Origin: Candidatus Sericytochromatia bacterium S15B-MN24 CBMW_12
GTDB lineage: Bacteria; Cyanobacteriota; Sericytochromatia; S15B-MN24; UBA4093
DNA length: 64,000 nucleotides
Direction: 5' to 3'
Assembly: GCA_002083825.1 (NCBI GenBank)
Contig: DAZV01000047.1
Location: 124,001-188,000, forward strand
Shown: piece after piece, positions 49,669 through 58,750 of the stretch
How positions within the stretch are numbered: the stretch's first letter is position 1
How the letters are laid out: every line of letters begins with the position of its first letter
Notes under the pieces: model-generated
What the model was told of the DNA's origin: nothing
Databases searched by the model: none
What the model saw: the letters and a program-made list of their open reading frames with translations, nothing else
Made by a program: the position numbers and the translations under genes

Positions 49669-51843
49669 GTGAGGAAGCTGACCAGGCCCCGTCTCGTCCT
49701 CGGCGTCTGGCTCGCCTCCCTCTTGGCTTGCGTCCTGTTGCTGGCTTTCAGGCCCATCACGCTGCCGGATATTCCCCTTTCCGGGGCGCCGGGCACTCCG
49801 GCCCACCAGGTCGAGGATATTCTCGAGCGGGATTTCGCTCAGCAACTCGGAAGCACCGCGGGCCTGGTGATCGAGGTTCCCCCGGACTCTCCGGGAATCG
49901 ATCCCCAGTTGCTTGAAAAGGAACTGCGAGCGGCCCTCCCCGCCATCCGCAGCCTGCGCGAGCGTCGGTCCGGCCGCTCGCATTCCGTACGCCTCTTCCA
50001 GATCGCCTTCGACCCCGAGATCCCCCTGAGTGACGCTCAGCGCCTGACTCCGGAGATCCGCGAGCACGTCTCCCGGATCTCGCAAGGTCGCTTCAAGGCC
50101 TGGGTCACGGGATCCACGGCCTTCCAGCATGACGCCAAGGCCCAGAGCCATCGCGACTCGCGGCGCAGCGAAGGTCTCTCCCTCCTGGTCTCCCTGGCCG
50201 TGCTGATCCTGATCTTCGGAGCGCTCAGCGCCGCCCTCATCCCGCTGCTCGTCGGCGCCACCACGATTCTCTACTTCAACGCCGTCATGGCCCTTTTCGA
50301 GTTGCCCATGTCCCCGGTCTCCCGCGTGCTCTCCTCCCTGCTCGGCATGGCGCTGGCCATTGACTACGCCATCTTCCTGGTGGGACGCTTCCGCGAGGAG
50401 CAGCGACATGGCGCCGGCCCGGCAGACGCTATCGCCGCCACGCTTTCCCACCCGCGCCGAGCCATCGTCACCGCGGCGCTCGTCATGGCCGCAAGCCTCC
50501 TGCCCCTCGCCATCCCCGACGTCTCGATCAGCCGGGTGACCGTCATGAACCTCCTGCTCGTGATCGGCCTCTCGCTGGCGACCACCCTGATCCTGGTGCC
50601 CGCCATGCTAGGCCTCAACCCCGCCCTGCTGGACTGGCCCCGACCGCTCGCGAGGGCCATCGGGAGGCTCGACCCCGAGCGTTACTGGGCCCCCTTCGCC
50701 CGCCATGTCGTTCGCCGTCCCGTCCGCTATCTTTTGCTCTCGCTGCTCGTCATCGGCGGCCTCGCGCTGCCGGCAAGCCGCATGAGACTCTGGGAGCCGG
50801 TCCAGGCGATCGCCCCCACCGATTCCGAGTCCTTCATCGGCTACCAGCGCCTGCATTCCGACGGCTGGAGCGGCGAACTCATGCCCGTCATCCTCGCCAT
50901 CAAGGCCAAGCCCTCCGGCTCCATGCTCGATCCCGAAGCCGTCCGCTACGTCGCCGCGCTCACGCGGACCCTGGGGGCTCATCCTCGGGTGGCCGAGGTC
51001 AACAGCCTCACCACCTGGCGTCCCGGCTTCCAAACCGAGGATTACGTCCGCACGCTCGGCCTCATCGAACGCCTGGGCCCCCTGGCCCCCGCCAACGGCC
51101 TGGAGGCCCTCGTGAACCTCCAGGGCGGGAGCGACGTCACCCTGATCGCCGTCGCCCCGCGCGATCTCATGAACCTCGACGATACCCGCGCCATCCTGGA
51201 GTCCGTTGACGCCTACGCCCGCGAAAATCCCGACTTCGAAGTGCTCGCCGGCGGCGTGGTCGCCCGGGTCCGGGACTTCACCCACGAGCTCTATCGCCCG
51301 CTCCCCCTCATGATCGCCCTGGCGATAGCCGGCGTCCTCGCCATCCTCATGCGCTACATGGGCAGCCTCGTCCTGCCCCTCAAGGCCGCCGTCGTCAACT
51401 TCGCCCCGATCCTCGGCGCCCTGGGCTTCCTCACCCTCGTCTTCCAGGAAGGCCATTTCCACCAGCTGCTGGGAACCCCCGTGAACGGCGCGGTCACCAA
51501 CATCGTCCCGATCTTGGTCTTCTGCCTCACCTTCGGCCTGGGCATGGACTACGAGATTCTCATCATGAGCCGCATCCAGGAAGCCTACCGGCGCGGGAAA
51601 AGCCTCGAAGACGCCATCGTCGAGGGCATGAGCCGCTCTGGCTCCCTCATCACCGGAGCCGTGCTGATCCTGCTCGGAGTCTTCGCCACGGGCGTCACGT
51701 CCTCCTCCCCTCAGACCCAGGAGATCTGCCTGGCCCTCTGCGCAGCCCTGGTACTCGACGCCACGGTCGTGCGCTTCCTGCTGGTCCCGTGCTCGATGCG
51801 CCTGATGGGGAAGTGGAACTGGTGGAACCCGTTCGCGCCGTGA
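49669..51843 (+). CDS. MMPL/RND family exporter
   Basis: 724 residues with the two-fold RND layout: one helix, a ~130-residue periplasmic loop, five helices (about 165-325), then the same again with a second loop (about 370-540) and helices to the end. LGMALAIDYAIFLVGRFREE and FGLGMDYEILIMSRIQEAYRRG are the MMPL helix-4/10 motifs with the proton-relay Asp. The GTG start at 49669 follows GGAGGG. MMPL proteins export lipids and lipopeptides, often beside FAAL genes in actinobacteria. Divergent from the FAAL operon by 94 bp, so it is the probable exporter of that product. Confidence 0.9.
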   Translation: MRKLTRPRLVLGVWLASLLACVLLLAFRPITLPDIPLSGAPGTPAHQVEDILERDFAQQLGSTAGLVIEVPPDSPGIDPQLLEKELRAALPAIRSLRERRSGRSHSVRLFQIAFDPEIPLSDAQRLTPEIREHVSRISQGRFKAWVTGSTAFQHDAKAQSHRDSRRSEGLSLLVSLAVLILIFGALSAALIPLLVGATTILYFNAVMALFELPMSPVSRVLSSLLGMALAIDYAIFLVGRFREEQRHGAGPADAIAATLSHPRRAIVTAALVMAASLLPLAIPDVSISRVTVMNLLLVIGLSLATTLILVPAMLGLNPALLDWPRPLARAIGRLDPERYWAPFARHVVRRPVRYLLLSLLVIGGLALPASRMRLWEPVQAIAPTDSESFIGYQRLHSDGWSGELMPVILAIKAKPSGSMLDPEAVRYVAALTRTLGAHPRVAEVNSLTTWRPGFQTEDYVRTLGLIERLGPLAPANGLEALVNLQGGSDVTLIAVAPRDLMNLDDTRAILESVDAYARENPDFEVLAGGVVARVRDFTHELYRPLPLMIALAIAGVLAILMRYMGSLVLPLKAAVVNFAPILGALGFLTLVFQEGHFHQLLGTPVNGAVTNIVPILVFCLTFGLGMDYEILIMSRIQEAYRRGKSLEDAIVEGMSRSGSLITGAVLILLGVFATGVTSSSPQTQEICLALCAALVLDATVVRFLLVPCSMRLMGKWNWWNPFAP

Positions 51844-51900
51844 TCTTGTCCCCGATGGGGCGGCAGCGTATGATGAGGGCAGCATTCGAGGAGGATTCAC

Positions 51901-52563
51901 TTGTTCACGGGGCTCATCGAGGAAGTCGGAACGCTCATCGCCCGACGCGACGCCAAAGGCATGGGTAACGAGGTCGTGATCCTCACGCCATCCCTCGCTC
52001 CTAGCCTTCGGCTGGGCGACTCGGTGGCCGTCAACGGCATCTGCCTCACCGCCACTCGCTTGGGGGGCGACCGTTTCACGGCGGACGTTTCCGCCACCAC
52101 CCTCGATGCCACCACCGCCGGATCCTGGCAGGCGGGACGCAAGCTCAACCTCGAGCGCGCCCTCGCCCTGGGCGATCGCCTCGGCGGCCACCTCGTCAGC
52201 GGCCACGTCGACGCCGTCGGCGCCCTGCGCGAACGCCGCAAGCTCGGCGAGTCCTGGAAACTCTCCTTCGACATGCCCCCGGAACTGGCGCCTTTCCTCG
52301 TGCCCAAGGGGTCGATCGCCATCGACGGCACCAGCCTCACCGTCAACGAGGTCTCGCCCGATGGCTTCACGGTCACCGTCATCCCCCACACGGCGCAGAA
52401 AACCCTCTTACTCGACCTGGTCCCGGGGGACCCGGTCAATCTGGAAGCGGATATGCTGGCGAAGTACGTCCAGCGCATGCTCACGGCCTACGTTCAGCCG
52501 GCCGCCCCCAAGGGCGGCCTCACCTGGGCGAAACTGGCCGAGAGCGGATTCATGGATGGCTGA
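51901..52563 (+). CDS. ribE: Riboflavin synthase alpha subunit
   Basis: 220 residues. It dismutates two 6,7-dimethyl-8-ribityllumazine molecules to riboflavin. The protein is two lumazine-binding repeats: MFTGLIEEVGTL at the start, VAVNGICLTATRL, GHLVSGHVDAVG, then IAIDGTSLTVNEV in the second half. The TTG start at 51901 has a strong GAGGAGGA site 5 nt upstream. ribBA follows after 3 bp. No FMN riboswitch is seen in the 57-bp gap behind the exporter gene, so regulation may differ from Firmicutes. Confidence 0.95.
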   Translation: MFTGLIEEVGTLIARRDAKGMGNEVVILTPSLAPSLRLGDSVAVNGICLTATRLGGDRFTADVSATTLDATTAGSWQAGRKLNLERALALGDRLGGHLVSGHVDAVGALRERRKLGESWKLSFDMPPELAPFLVPKGSIAIDGTSLTVNEVSPDGFTVTVIPHTAQKTLLLDLVPGDPVNLEADMLAKYVQRMLTAYVQPAAPKGGLTWAKLAESGFMDG

Positions 52564-52566
52564 TCA

Positions 52567-53763
52567 ATGAGTGTTTTTGCCGAGATCCCGGAAGTTCTAG
52601 AAGCCCTCAAGCTGGGCAAGATGGTCATCGTCGCCGACGACGAGGACCGCGAAAACGAGGGCGACCTGATCATCGCCGCCGAGCACGCCACCCCCGAAGC
52701 CATCAACTTCATGGCCACCTTCGGGCGCGGCCTCATCTGCCTCGCCCTCACCCCGGAGCGGGCCGCGCAACTTCATCTCGACCCCATGGTCCAGACCAAC
52801 ACCGACGTCTTCTCCACCGCCTTCACCGTCTCCGTCGACGCGGCATCCGGCGGGTCCACCGGCATCTCGGCTGCCGATCGCGCCCATACCGTCCAGGTGG
52901 TGATCGCCGCCGATGCCCACCCCGACCAGCTGCGCCGCCCCGGCCATATCTTCCCGCTCGTCGCCAAGCCCGGCGGCGTCCTCAGCCGCGCCGGCCACAC
53001 CGAGACCGCCGTCGATCTCGCCCGCCTCGCCGGCCTCCGGCCCGCCGGCGTCATCTGCGAAATCCTCAACTCCGACGGCACCATGGCCCGCCTCGCCAAC
53101 CTCACGGACTTTGCGCGCGAACACGACCTCCTCATCACCTCGGTCGCCAAGCTCATCGCCTACCGCATCCACCAGGAGCGCTTCATCGTCCGCCGCAGCG
53201 AATCCAAGCTCCCCACCAAGTTCGGGGACTTCACCATCGTCGGCTATGAGAACATGCTCAACGGCTCCCACCATGTCGCCCTGGTCATGGGCGATCCCAC
53301 CATTCCCGGCACCCTGGTCCGGATGCACTCCGAGTGCCTCACCGGAGACGCCTTCGGCAGCCTCCGCTGCGACTGCGGCGAACAGCGCGACCTGGCCCTC
53401 GAAGCCATCGCCGCCGAGGGCCGCGGCGTGCTCGTCTACCTCCGCCAGGAAGGCCGCGGCATCGGCCTCCTCAACAAGATTCACGCCTACCAGCTTCAGG
53501 ACACCGGTCTCGATACCGTCGAGGCCAACCTCAAGCTCGGCTTCCCCCCCGATCTGCGCGACTACGGCGTCGGCGCCCAGATCTTGGTCGACCTCGGCAT
53601 CCAAAGCATGCGGCTCCTCACCAATAACCCGCGCAAGGTCGCCGGACTCGACGGCTACGGTCTCCAGGTCGAAGGGCGCATGCCCATCTCAGTCCCGTCC
53701 AACACCCACAACCAGCACTACCTCAAGACCAAGGAAGAAAAGCTCGGCCACATGCTGAGCTAG
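52567..53763 (+). CDS. ribBA: Bifunctional 3,4-DHBP synthase/GTP cyclohydrolase II
   Basis: 398 residues. The N-terminal RibB half (about 1-200) carries DDEDRENEGDLIIAAE and the RPGHIFPLVAKPGGVL loop. It makes dihydroxybutanone phosphate from ribulose-5-phosphate. The C-terminal RibA half (about 205-398) has the zinc ligands in HSECLTGDAFGSLRCDCGEQ and LRQEGRGIGL, and opens the GTP imidazole ring. Both active sites look intact. Coupled to ribE by a 3-bp gap; ribH follows after an unusual repeat-rich spacer. Confidence 0.95.
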   Translation: MSVFAEIPEVLEALKLGKMVIVADDEDRENEGDLIIAAEHATPEAINFMATFGRGLICLALTPERAAQLHLDPMVQTNTDVFSTAFTVSVDAASGGSTGISAADRAHTVQVVIAADAHPDQLRRPGHIFPLVAKPGGVLSRAGHTETAVDLARLAGLRPAGVICEILNSDGTMARLANLTDFAREHDLLITSVAKLIAYRIHQERFIVRRSESKLPTKFGDFTIVGYENMLNGSHHVALVMGDPTIPGTLVRMHSECLTGDAFGSLRCDCGEQRDLALEAIAAEGRGVLVYLRQEGRGIGLLNKIHAYQLQDTGLDTVEANLKLGFPPDLRDYGVGAQILVDLGIQSMRLLTNNPRKVAGLDGYGLQVEGRMPISVPSNTHNQHYLKTKEEKLGHMLS

Positions 53764-53767
53764 CACC

Positions 53768-53935
53768 CGCGGCTGGTCAGCGCCCGCGGCTAATTTTGAA
53801 GAACGCGGCTAATTAGCGCCCGCGGCTAATCTTGAAGAACGCGGCTGTTTTGGTACACACGGCAATTTGGAAGACGCAGCTATTTTGATACACGCGCTTG
53901 TTTCGGACCCCACGGCTGTTTCGGGACGATCGCTC
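53768..53935. repeat. Degenerate tandem repeats between ribBA and ribH
   Basis: About eight imperfect 17-20-bp units built on GCGGCTAATTTTGAAGAAC / GCGGCTGTTTTGGTACACA fill most of the 193-bp gap. CGCCCGCGGCTAA also occurs at 61370. Units vary in length and sequence, so this is not a CRISPR array. No gene is visible. Confidence 0.7.
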
Positions 53936-53956
53936 TAACGTAGAAAGGAACCTCTC

Positions 53957-54424
53957 ATGCCTCAGATGGTCGGTGGAAAGCTCCTGGCCGAAGGCCGGAC
54001 GTTCGCGGTGGTAATCGGCCGCTTCAACGAGTTCATCGGCTCGCGCCTCCTGTCGGGCGCCCTCGATGCCTTCGAACGCCACGGCGCCAAGGACGAGGAT
54101 GTCACGGTCTTCTGGGCGCCCGGCGCCTTCGAGATCCCCGTCGTCGCCCAGAAGGTCGCAGCCTCCGGCAAGTTCGACGCCGTCGTCACCCTCGGCGCCG
54201 TCATCCGCGGCTCCACCCCTCACTTCGACTTCGTGGCCGGCGAAACCGCCAAGGGAGTGGCCTCGATCGCCCTGAAAACCGGCGTCCCCGTCATCTTTGG
54301 CGTCCTCACCACCGACACCATCGAGCAAGCCATCGAACGCGCCGGCACCAAGGCCGGAAACAAGGGCTGGGAAGCTGCCGTCACGGCCATCGAGATGGCC
54401 AACCTCATGCCCCTGCTCCCTTGA
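53957..54424 (+). CDS. ribH: 6,7-dimethyl-8-ribityllumazine synthase
   Basis: 155 residues. It condenses the ribitylamino-uracil with dihydroxybutanone phosphate and forms icosahedral or pentameric shells. Motifs: [34 protein letters not shown], the catalytic-loop [17 protein letters not shown] and [22 protein letters not shown]. The start ATG 53957 has an AAAGGAA ribosome site. Together with ribD, ribE and ribBA, the window encodes all steps from GTP to riboflavin except a dedicated phosphatase. The stop overlaps the next start as TTGA. Confidence 0.95.
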   Translation: MPQMVGGKLLAEGRTFAVVIGRFNEFIGSRLLSGALDAFERHGAKDEDVTVFWAPGAFEIPVVAQKVAASGKFDAVVTLGAVIRGSTPHFDFVAGETAKGVASIALKTGVPVIFGVLTTDTIEQAIERAGTKAGNKGWEAAVTAIEMANLMPLLP

Positions 54425-55278
54425 AGCCGGCGATCCTCGACTTCGACCTCGACTACTTCCTCTTCCCGCCGATCCATTACCCCTTCTGGGCCCAGTGGCT
54501 CAACCGCCATGGTCAATCCACGAAGAAACGGATCGCCTGGAACCGGAAGTACCGCTTCTGGATGACCCGCGGCACCCTGAGCTCGCGACTTCGCGAACTC
54601 GGGGTGCCCCCCATCCCCCATCGATCCGGCTTCCAGCACCACCAGGAAGCCATCCCCTTCTGGCTCGAACTCGTCCACTCCGGGAAGATCACCGTCCCCT
54701 TCAAGGTCTACCACTTCGACGCCCACAGCGACCTCTTCCTCACCAGGAACGAGGAGTCCGACGCGCACTTCACCCAGGTCGACCGCCTCCACGAGCTCCA
54801 GGCATCCCTGCCCGACCTCATCCACGAGGCCAACTACCTCTGGTGGGCCATCTACCTGGGCCTCACCGACGAGATCGTCTGGATCGTCCCCGAACCCCAG
54901 TTCCGGCGCGATCTCAACGTCGAGCTCGAAGGCCCCTTCATCCACTTCCAACCCAACGAAACCGCCCAAAAGCATTGGGACGACCAAGCCCAGGACGCCT
55001 GGGCCGACGCCGCCCTCGCCAAGCTTCTCGGTCAGAAGCAGAAGGCGCGCGCGCGCATGCGCGACCACGATCGCTTCGCGGACGCGGCAATGGCCGCTCG
55101 ATACGAGCGGCCCTTCATCTTGAAGCGCTTCGGCATGGAGGTCCCCGTCCGGATCACCACCCTGAGCCGGCTCGAAGCCATCGACAACCCGGTCGCCGTC
55201 AACATCTGCCGGTCGCCGGACTACACGCCCGCCAAGGCTGACTCCTTCTTCGAGACCTTCCTCGCCCAGTTCGAGTAG
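54421..55278 (+). CDS. UPF0489 family protein
   Basis: 285 residues from a TTG that overlaps the ribH stop. It begins with the acidic motif [15 protein letters not shown] and has [12 protein letters not shown] near residue 98, then [12 protein letters not shown] and [11 protein letters not shown]. These blocks define UPF0489, whose Asp/His pattern resembles arginase-like metal sites. No function is established for the family. The overlap with ribH makes cotranscription likely, which could point to flavin or cofactor metabolism, but that is weak inference. Confidence 0.75.
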   Translation: MKPAILDFDLDYFLFPPIHYPFWAQWLNRHGQSTKKRIAWNRKYRFWMTRGTLSSRLRELGVPPIPHRSGFQHHQEAIPFWLELVHSGKITVPFKVYHFDAHSDLFLTRNEESDAHFTQVDRLHELQASLPDLIHEANYLWWAIYLGLTDEIVWIVPEPQFRRDLNVELEGPFIHFQPNETAQKHWDDQAQDAWADAALAKLLGQKQKARARMRDHDRFADAAMAARYERPFILKRFGMEVPVRITTLSRLEAIDNPVAVNICRSPDYTPAKADSFFETFLAQFE

Positions 55279-55285
55279 ACGGACC

Positions 55286-55615
55286 TCACGGCACGAGCGC
55301 TTCGCCCTTGCCCTTCAGGAAGTGCGCCTCCAGGTCGGCCAGCAACGCGCTCTCGCCCTCCTCCTCCGCGCGCCGCGCGAAGGGCGTCGCGAGATCCCCC
55401 TTCAGCGGGTTGAAGAAGTAGACCCGATCGCGCTCGAGTCGCCGCAGGACGAGCTGCTGATACTTGCCGGGTGCCCAGGGCACCTCGACCACGACGTTGG
55501 TCTTCCCCGCGCGCAGGGCCTCGACGACCTTGCCGAAGTCCCGGGTGCCGCGGCGGGGGCTCGCCAGCACCGCACCCAGGAGGGTCTGGGTCTTCTTGAT
55601 CTGTCGCTTCGACAC
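55286..55615 (-). CDS. Small partner of the papain-like protein
   Basis: 109 residues from GTG 55615, preceded by GGGAGG. I recognise no family. The N-terminus is basic (SKRQIKKTQTLLGAVL). The middle has KTNVVVEVPWAPGKYQQLVLRRLERDRVYFFNPLKGD. That segment resembles the His-strand-loop-Asn/Asp region of papain-like cysteine peptidases without a catalytic Cys. It follows the 769-residue gene on the same strand with no gap, so it is probably a dedicated partner, chaperone or immunity-like protein. That role is inference from position and small size. Confidence 0.55.
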   Translation of the reverse strand: MSKRQIKKTQTLLGAVLASPRRGTRDFGKVVEALRAGKTNVVVEVPWAPGKYQQLVLRRLERDRVYFFNPLKGDLATPFARRAEEEGESALLADLEAHFLKGKGEALVP

Positions 55616-55616
55616 G

Positions 55617-57926
55617 TTACCTCCCCGTGATGCTCTGGCTGATCTGCTTGCCCAGATCCTTGGCCTTGGCCTCGAAAGCTCTCTGACGTTCCTCGAGCTC
55701 GCGGTGAATCTTGCCGTCGGTGAAGACCTCGTCGGCAATCTTGGCCGCCCGTCCCGTATCCCCCCGGCGCGCGGCGTCCAGCCCTTCCTGGAGCTTGGAG
55801 GCCGTTGCCGCCAGGTCCTCCACCTTCTTGAGCGCCGCGGGATCCGATAGCCCCGCCACCCCGGCGTCGAAGCCCATCCGGGCTGCCAACTTGGCGGCGT
55901 TCGCGTAATCCTTGGCGTCGATGGCCTGCTTGAGGGGAGCTACTTGCTGGACAAGCGATTGGGCCTTGTCCAGGGTCTGCTGGTCGATAATTCCCGCTCC
56001 CGCCAGGGCCTTGGCTCCGAGTTGCAAGGCCGCTTCGGTGTCTCCGCGCTTTGCCGCCTGGTACAGTTCCACCCCCTGCTTCAATTGGGGCAGCACTTTC
56101 TGGTAATCCTTCCGGCTCACGACTCCCAGTTCCTCGGCGGTCTGGGCCGCCAGATCCATCACGCCGCCCACGTCTCCGGTCCGGCGAGCATGATCGAGCG
56201 CCTGACCCCGCTCCAGCCAGCGCTGGACGTCCTTGCCTTCCCCCGCATCGAGAATCTTCGCATCGACCGCCATCCCGTTGACCGCCAGTGCCGCCCCCAG
56301 GAAATCCTTCGAGTCCACGGCATACTTCACCTGCTGGGCCGTGTTGACCAGGCTTGCCGCACGGTTGAGCGTCTGGTTCCCGGTAGCGCTTCCCAGCGCT
56401 CCGAGGGCGGCTCCGACGTCTTTCTTCTGGACGGCGTTGGCGACGTTGGCCGCCGTGGCCAGGTTCTGGTTGCCGGTCGCTCCGGCGATGGCGCCCAGGG
56501 CGCCCGCGAAGTCGCCGTTCTTGGCCGCCGTGACCACCTGCTTGGCGGTGTTGGCGTAGGAGGCGAACTTGGCTGCCATGCCGGCCGCCGGTCCCGACGC
56601 GACCCCGCTGAAAGCCGCGGCCCCCGCGGCGATCGCCCCCAGGAAATCCCCCGACTCCGCCGCGCGGAGCGCATTCGCCGCGGCCACCACGGCCTGGGCG
56701 ATCTTCAAGGCCATCGCGATGGCCGGCCCCACCCCCGGAATGAGCCATGCCACGATCGACAGAATCGGCAGGATCGGCCCGATGATGTCCGCGATCTGGT
56801 AAAGCGCCTTCTTCACGACGTTGACGACCTTCTTGACCACGTTGACGACCGACTTGACGACTTTCGATATGCCGTTCGTGATCCGCCGGAAGGCCCGCCG
56901 CAAGCGGCGCATGAACCCGCCCGCGAGCAGACCGTCGTCCGCTTTCATGGCGGACTTCGCCAGCGTCGGCGTCACGAAAACCGTGGGCAGGCTCACGGAT
57001 TGCAACTTGGCCTGGAACTCCTCGAGGCTGACCGTCTTGCGGCCCGCCTTCGGATCGAGGTAGGTGACCTGCCCGTTCTTGACGATCTCCACCAGGACCG
57101 CATGGCCCTTGATCTGTCCGTTTTCATCCTTGTACTTGATGATGGCCGGCACCGGTTCGCCGGCCGCCGTGGCCTTCTCGAGCTGCCCGATGACCTCGGG
57201 GCCGCTTCCCAGGATCGAGGTGTTGTCGCGCCCCGTCACGGCGGCAATGAGCTTGTCCTGCTCCGACGCGTAAAGGCCCTGGCCGCTTCCCGTCGCGGTC
57301 GAGCGCGCATCCGTGAGGCTGTCGTACGAGCCCGTCGCGTACTGCATGAGCGCCGGCTGCATGAGATTGTCGATCACCGAGCGGGTCGGGTCACTCTGCC
57401 AGTTGGCGTCCCGCGCGATGGTCGCCCCGTTCTGGAGCGTGACCTTGCCTTCGGGGCTCGCCAAGCCCGAGATGAGCCGCAGGTACTCACTCGGATTCTC
57501 CTCGGCGACCATCATCTGGACCACGGCCGGCGCGCAGGTGAACTTGTCGCCTTGATTCACCGTGCTCGGATCGCTGAGCTGCCTCAGCGCCGTCGCGATC
57601 AGATCGCCCCGATCGATGCCGGCCGCCAGCGGCTGAGTCGCCAGTTGCTCGAGTCCCGCCAGGATCTCCGGGGTGATCTTTCCGGACGCCTGAAGTCCCT
57701 CGAGGTCCGCGATGGCTTGAAGATTTCCGCTTACCAGCGGTTCGAGGTTTCCCGCGCCCATCATGTCGCGGAGATCCGTGCTGACGGAGATGCTCGCCGA
57801 CGATCGGGGCTTCGCCGGAACCGCGGGAGCGTCCGCAACGGCCTGCGAGCCGCCGGAAATGCCGAGCGGTCCCGATGACGCGATCAGGGGGCCCGTTGGC
57901 GTGATACTCGGCTGGCGAATCTCCAT
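55617..57926 (-). CDS. Papain-like peptidase domain fused to cationic amphipathic helix and helical repeats
   Basis: 769 residues, no named family. Residues 1-330 contain a cysteine-peptidase-like set: Gln125 and Cys131 (NQGDKFTCAPA, spaced 6 as in papain), His275 (KGHAVLVEI) and Asp291 (YLDPKAG). Residues 338-375 form a strongly cationic amphipathic helix (RRLRRAFRRI, then repeated VVKKVVNV units), followed by hydrophobic stretches at 380-420. Residues 420-760 are Ala-rich helical repeats with GDFxGALGAIAGATGNQ-type units. The start ATG has an AGGAGG site and no signal peptide. Architecture suggests a membrane-active protein or effector with a processing domain. Role inferred. Confidence 0.55.
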   Translation of the reverse strand: MEIRQPSITPTGPLIASSGPLGISGGSQAVADAPAVPAKPRSSASISVSTDLRDMMGAGNLEPLVSGNLQAIADLEGLQASGKITPEILAGLEQLATQPLAAGIDRGDLIATALRQLSDPSTVNQGDKFTCAPAVVQMMVAEENPSEYLRLISGLASPEGKVTLQNGATIARDANWQSDPTRSVIDNLMQPALMQYATGSYDSLTDARSTATGSGQGLYASEQDKLIAAVTGRDNTSILGSGPEVIGQLEKATAAGEPVPAIIKYKDENGQIKGHAVLVEIVKNGQVTYLDPKAGRKTVSLEEFQAKLQSVSLPTVFVTPTLAKSAMKADDGLLAGGFMRRLRRAFRRITNGISKVVKSVVNVVKKVVNVVKKALYQIADIIGPILPILSIVAWLIPGVGPAIAMALKIAQAVVAAANALRAAESGDFLGAIAAGAAAFSGVASGPAAGMAAKFASYANTAKQVVTAAKNGDFAGALGAIAGATGNQNLATAANVANAVQKKDVGAALGALGSATGNQTLNRAASLVNTAQQVKYAVDSKDFLGAALAVNGMAVDAKILDAGEGKDVQRWLERGQALDHARRTGDVGGVMDLAAQTAEELGVVSRKDYQKVLPQLKQGVELYQAAKRGDTEAALQLGAKALAGAGIIDQQTLDKAQSLVQQVAPLKQAIDAKDYANAAKLAARMGFDAGVAGLSDPAALKKVEDLAATASKLQEGLDAARRGDTGRAAKIADEVFTDGKIHRELEERQRAFEAKAKDLGKQISQSITGR

Positions 57927-58164
57927 GTCCCGGCCCTCCTGGAAAGATTACAGCGACACTCTCGATCGCTATACCCGCACGACCCGATGGGTGCACCGGA
58001 CTTATGTGAAATGAAAACGAGGCTTAATTTCAAGCCAAACACCCCGAAACGCGGTCTTAAAATCAAGGCCGGCCCAGGTACACGTCGCCTGGCGCATGAC
58101 AAACCATCCCCGACGGAGAGAGGATGAAGCCGGAAACCCCGAGTGAGACCCGGAGGGGGCTGCG

Positions 58165-58746
58165 ATGAGCCACGACATGACCACCATGTTCATGCCCCAT
58201 GGCATGTGTTACCTTTGGCAGCCTTCCCTCATCGCCGCCCAGGTGAGCACCAACCTGCTCATCGCCCTGGCGTACTATGCCATTCCCCTCTTGCTCCTCT
58301 ACTTCATCCGCCGCCGGCCGGACGTGCCGAACCCGCTACTCTTCACCCTCTTTGCCATCTTCATCCTGGCTTGCGGCACCACCCACCTTTTCGATATCGT
58401 CACCATCTGGTATCCCGTCTACTGGGTCGACGCCATGGTGCGAGCCATCACCGCCGCGGCCTCGGTCGGAACCGCCATCGTGCTGGCGCCCCTCATGCCG
58501 CGGCTGCTCCGGAGCGGAACGGTCTCGAGCTACCTCGAAACCATGTCCAAGGCGGTCCTCGAGGACCAGAACGAGGCCCTGGAAACCGCCAACCGCCGCC
58601 TTGTCACGATGAACGACGATCTGCAGAAGCAGATGGCCTTGCGGGACCGCACCCTGAAGGTCATGAGCGAACGAGAACAGCGCATCCGGGTGCTTCGCGA
58701 GGAGAACGCGTCCTTGCGAGCGCGCCTGGACGCCCGCGGAGAGTAG
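58165..58746 (+). CDS. Ethylene-receptor-like sensor domain with coiled coil
   Basis: 193 residues. The first ~125 align by eye with the ethylene-binding domain of plant ETR1: three helices with [17 protein letters not shown] (Tyr37, Pro41) and [16 protein letters not shown], where Cys70 and His74 match the Cu(I) ligands Cys65 and His69 of ETR1. The Asp25 position is Asn30 here. A coiled coil fills 125-190 where the receptor would continue into GAF/kinase domains. The kinase is the next gene, 4 bp downstream. Cyanobacteria such as Synechocystis also carry such receptors. Binding ability is unproven. Confidence 0.82.
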   Translation: MSHDMTTMFMPHGMCYLWQPSLIAAQVSTNLLIALAYYAIPLLLLYFIRRRPDVPNPLLFTLFAIFILACGTTHLFDIVTIWYPVYWVDAMVRAITAAASVGTAIVLAPLMPRLLRSGTVSSYLETMSKAVLEDQNEALETANRRLVTMNDDLQKQMALRDRTLKVMSEREQRIRVLREENASLRARLDARGE

Positions 58747-58750
58747 CCCG

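Noticed and set aside
53768-53935. CRISPR array between ribBA and ribH
   Set aside because: Units are only 17-20 bp, differ in length and sequence, and have no separate spacers; no cas genes in the window.
55944-57878. 644-codon plus-strand open frame opposite the papain-like protein
   Set aside because: Arises from GC-rich codon bias; the minus-strand frame has motif structure, a ribosome site and a coupled partner.
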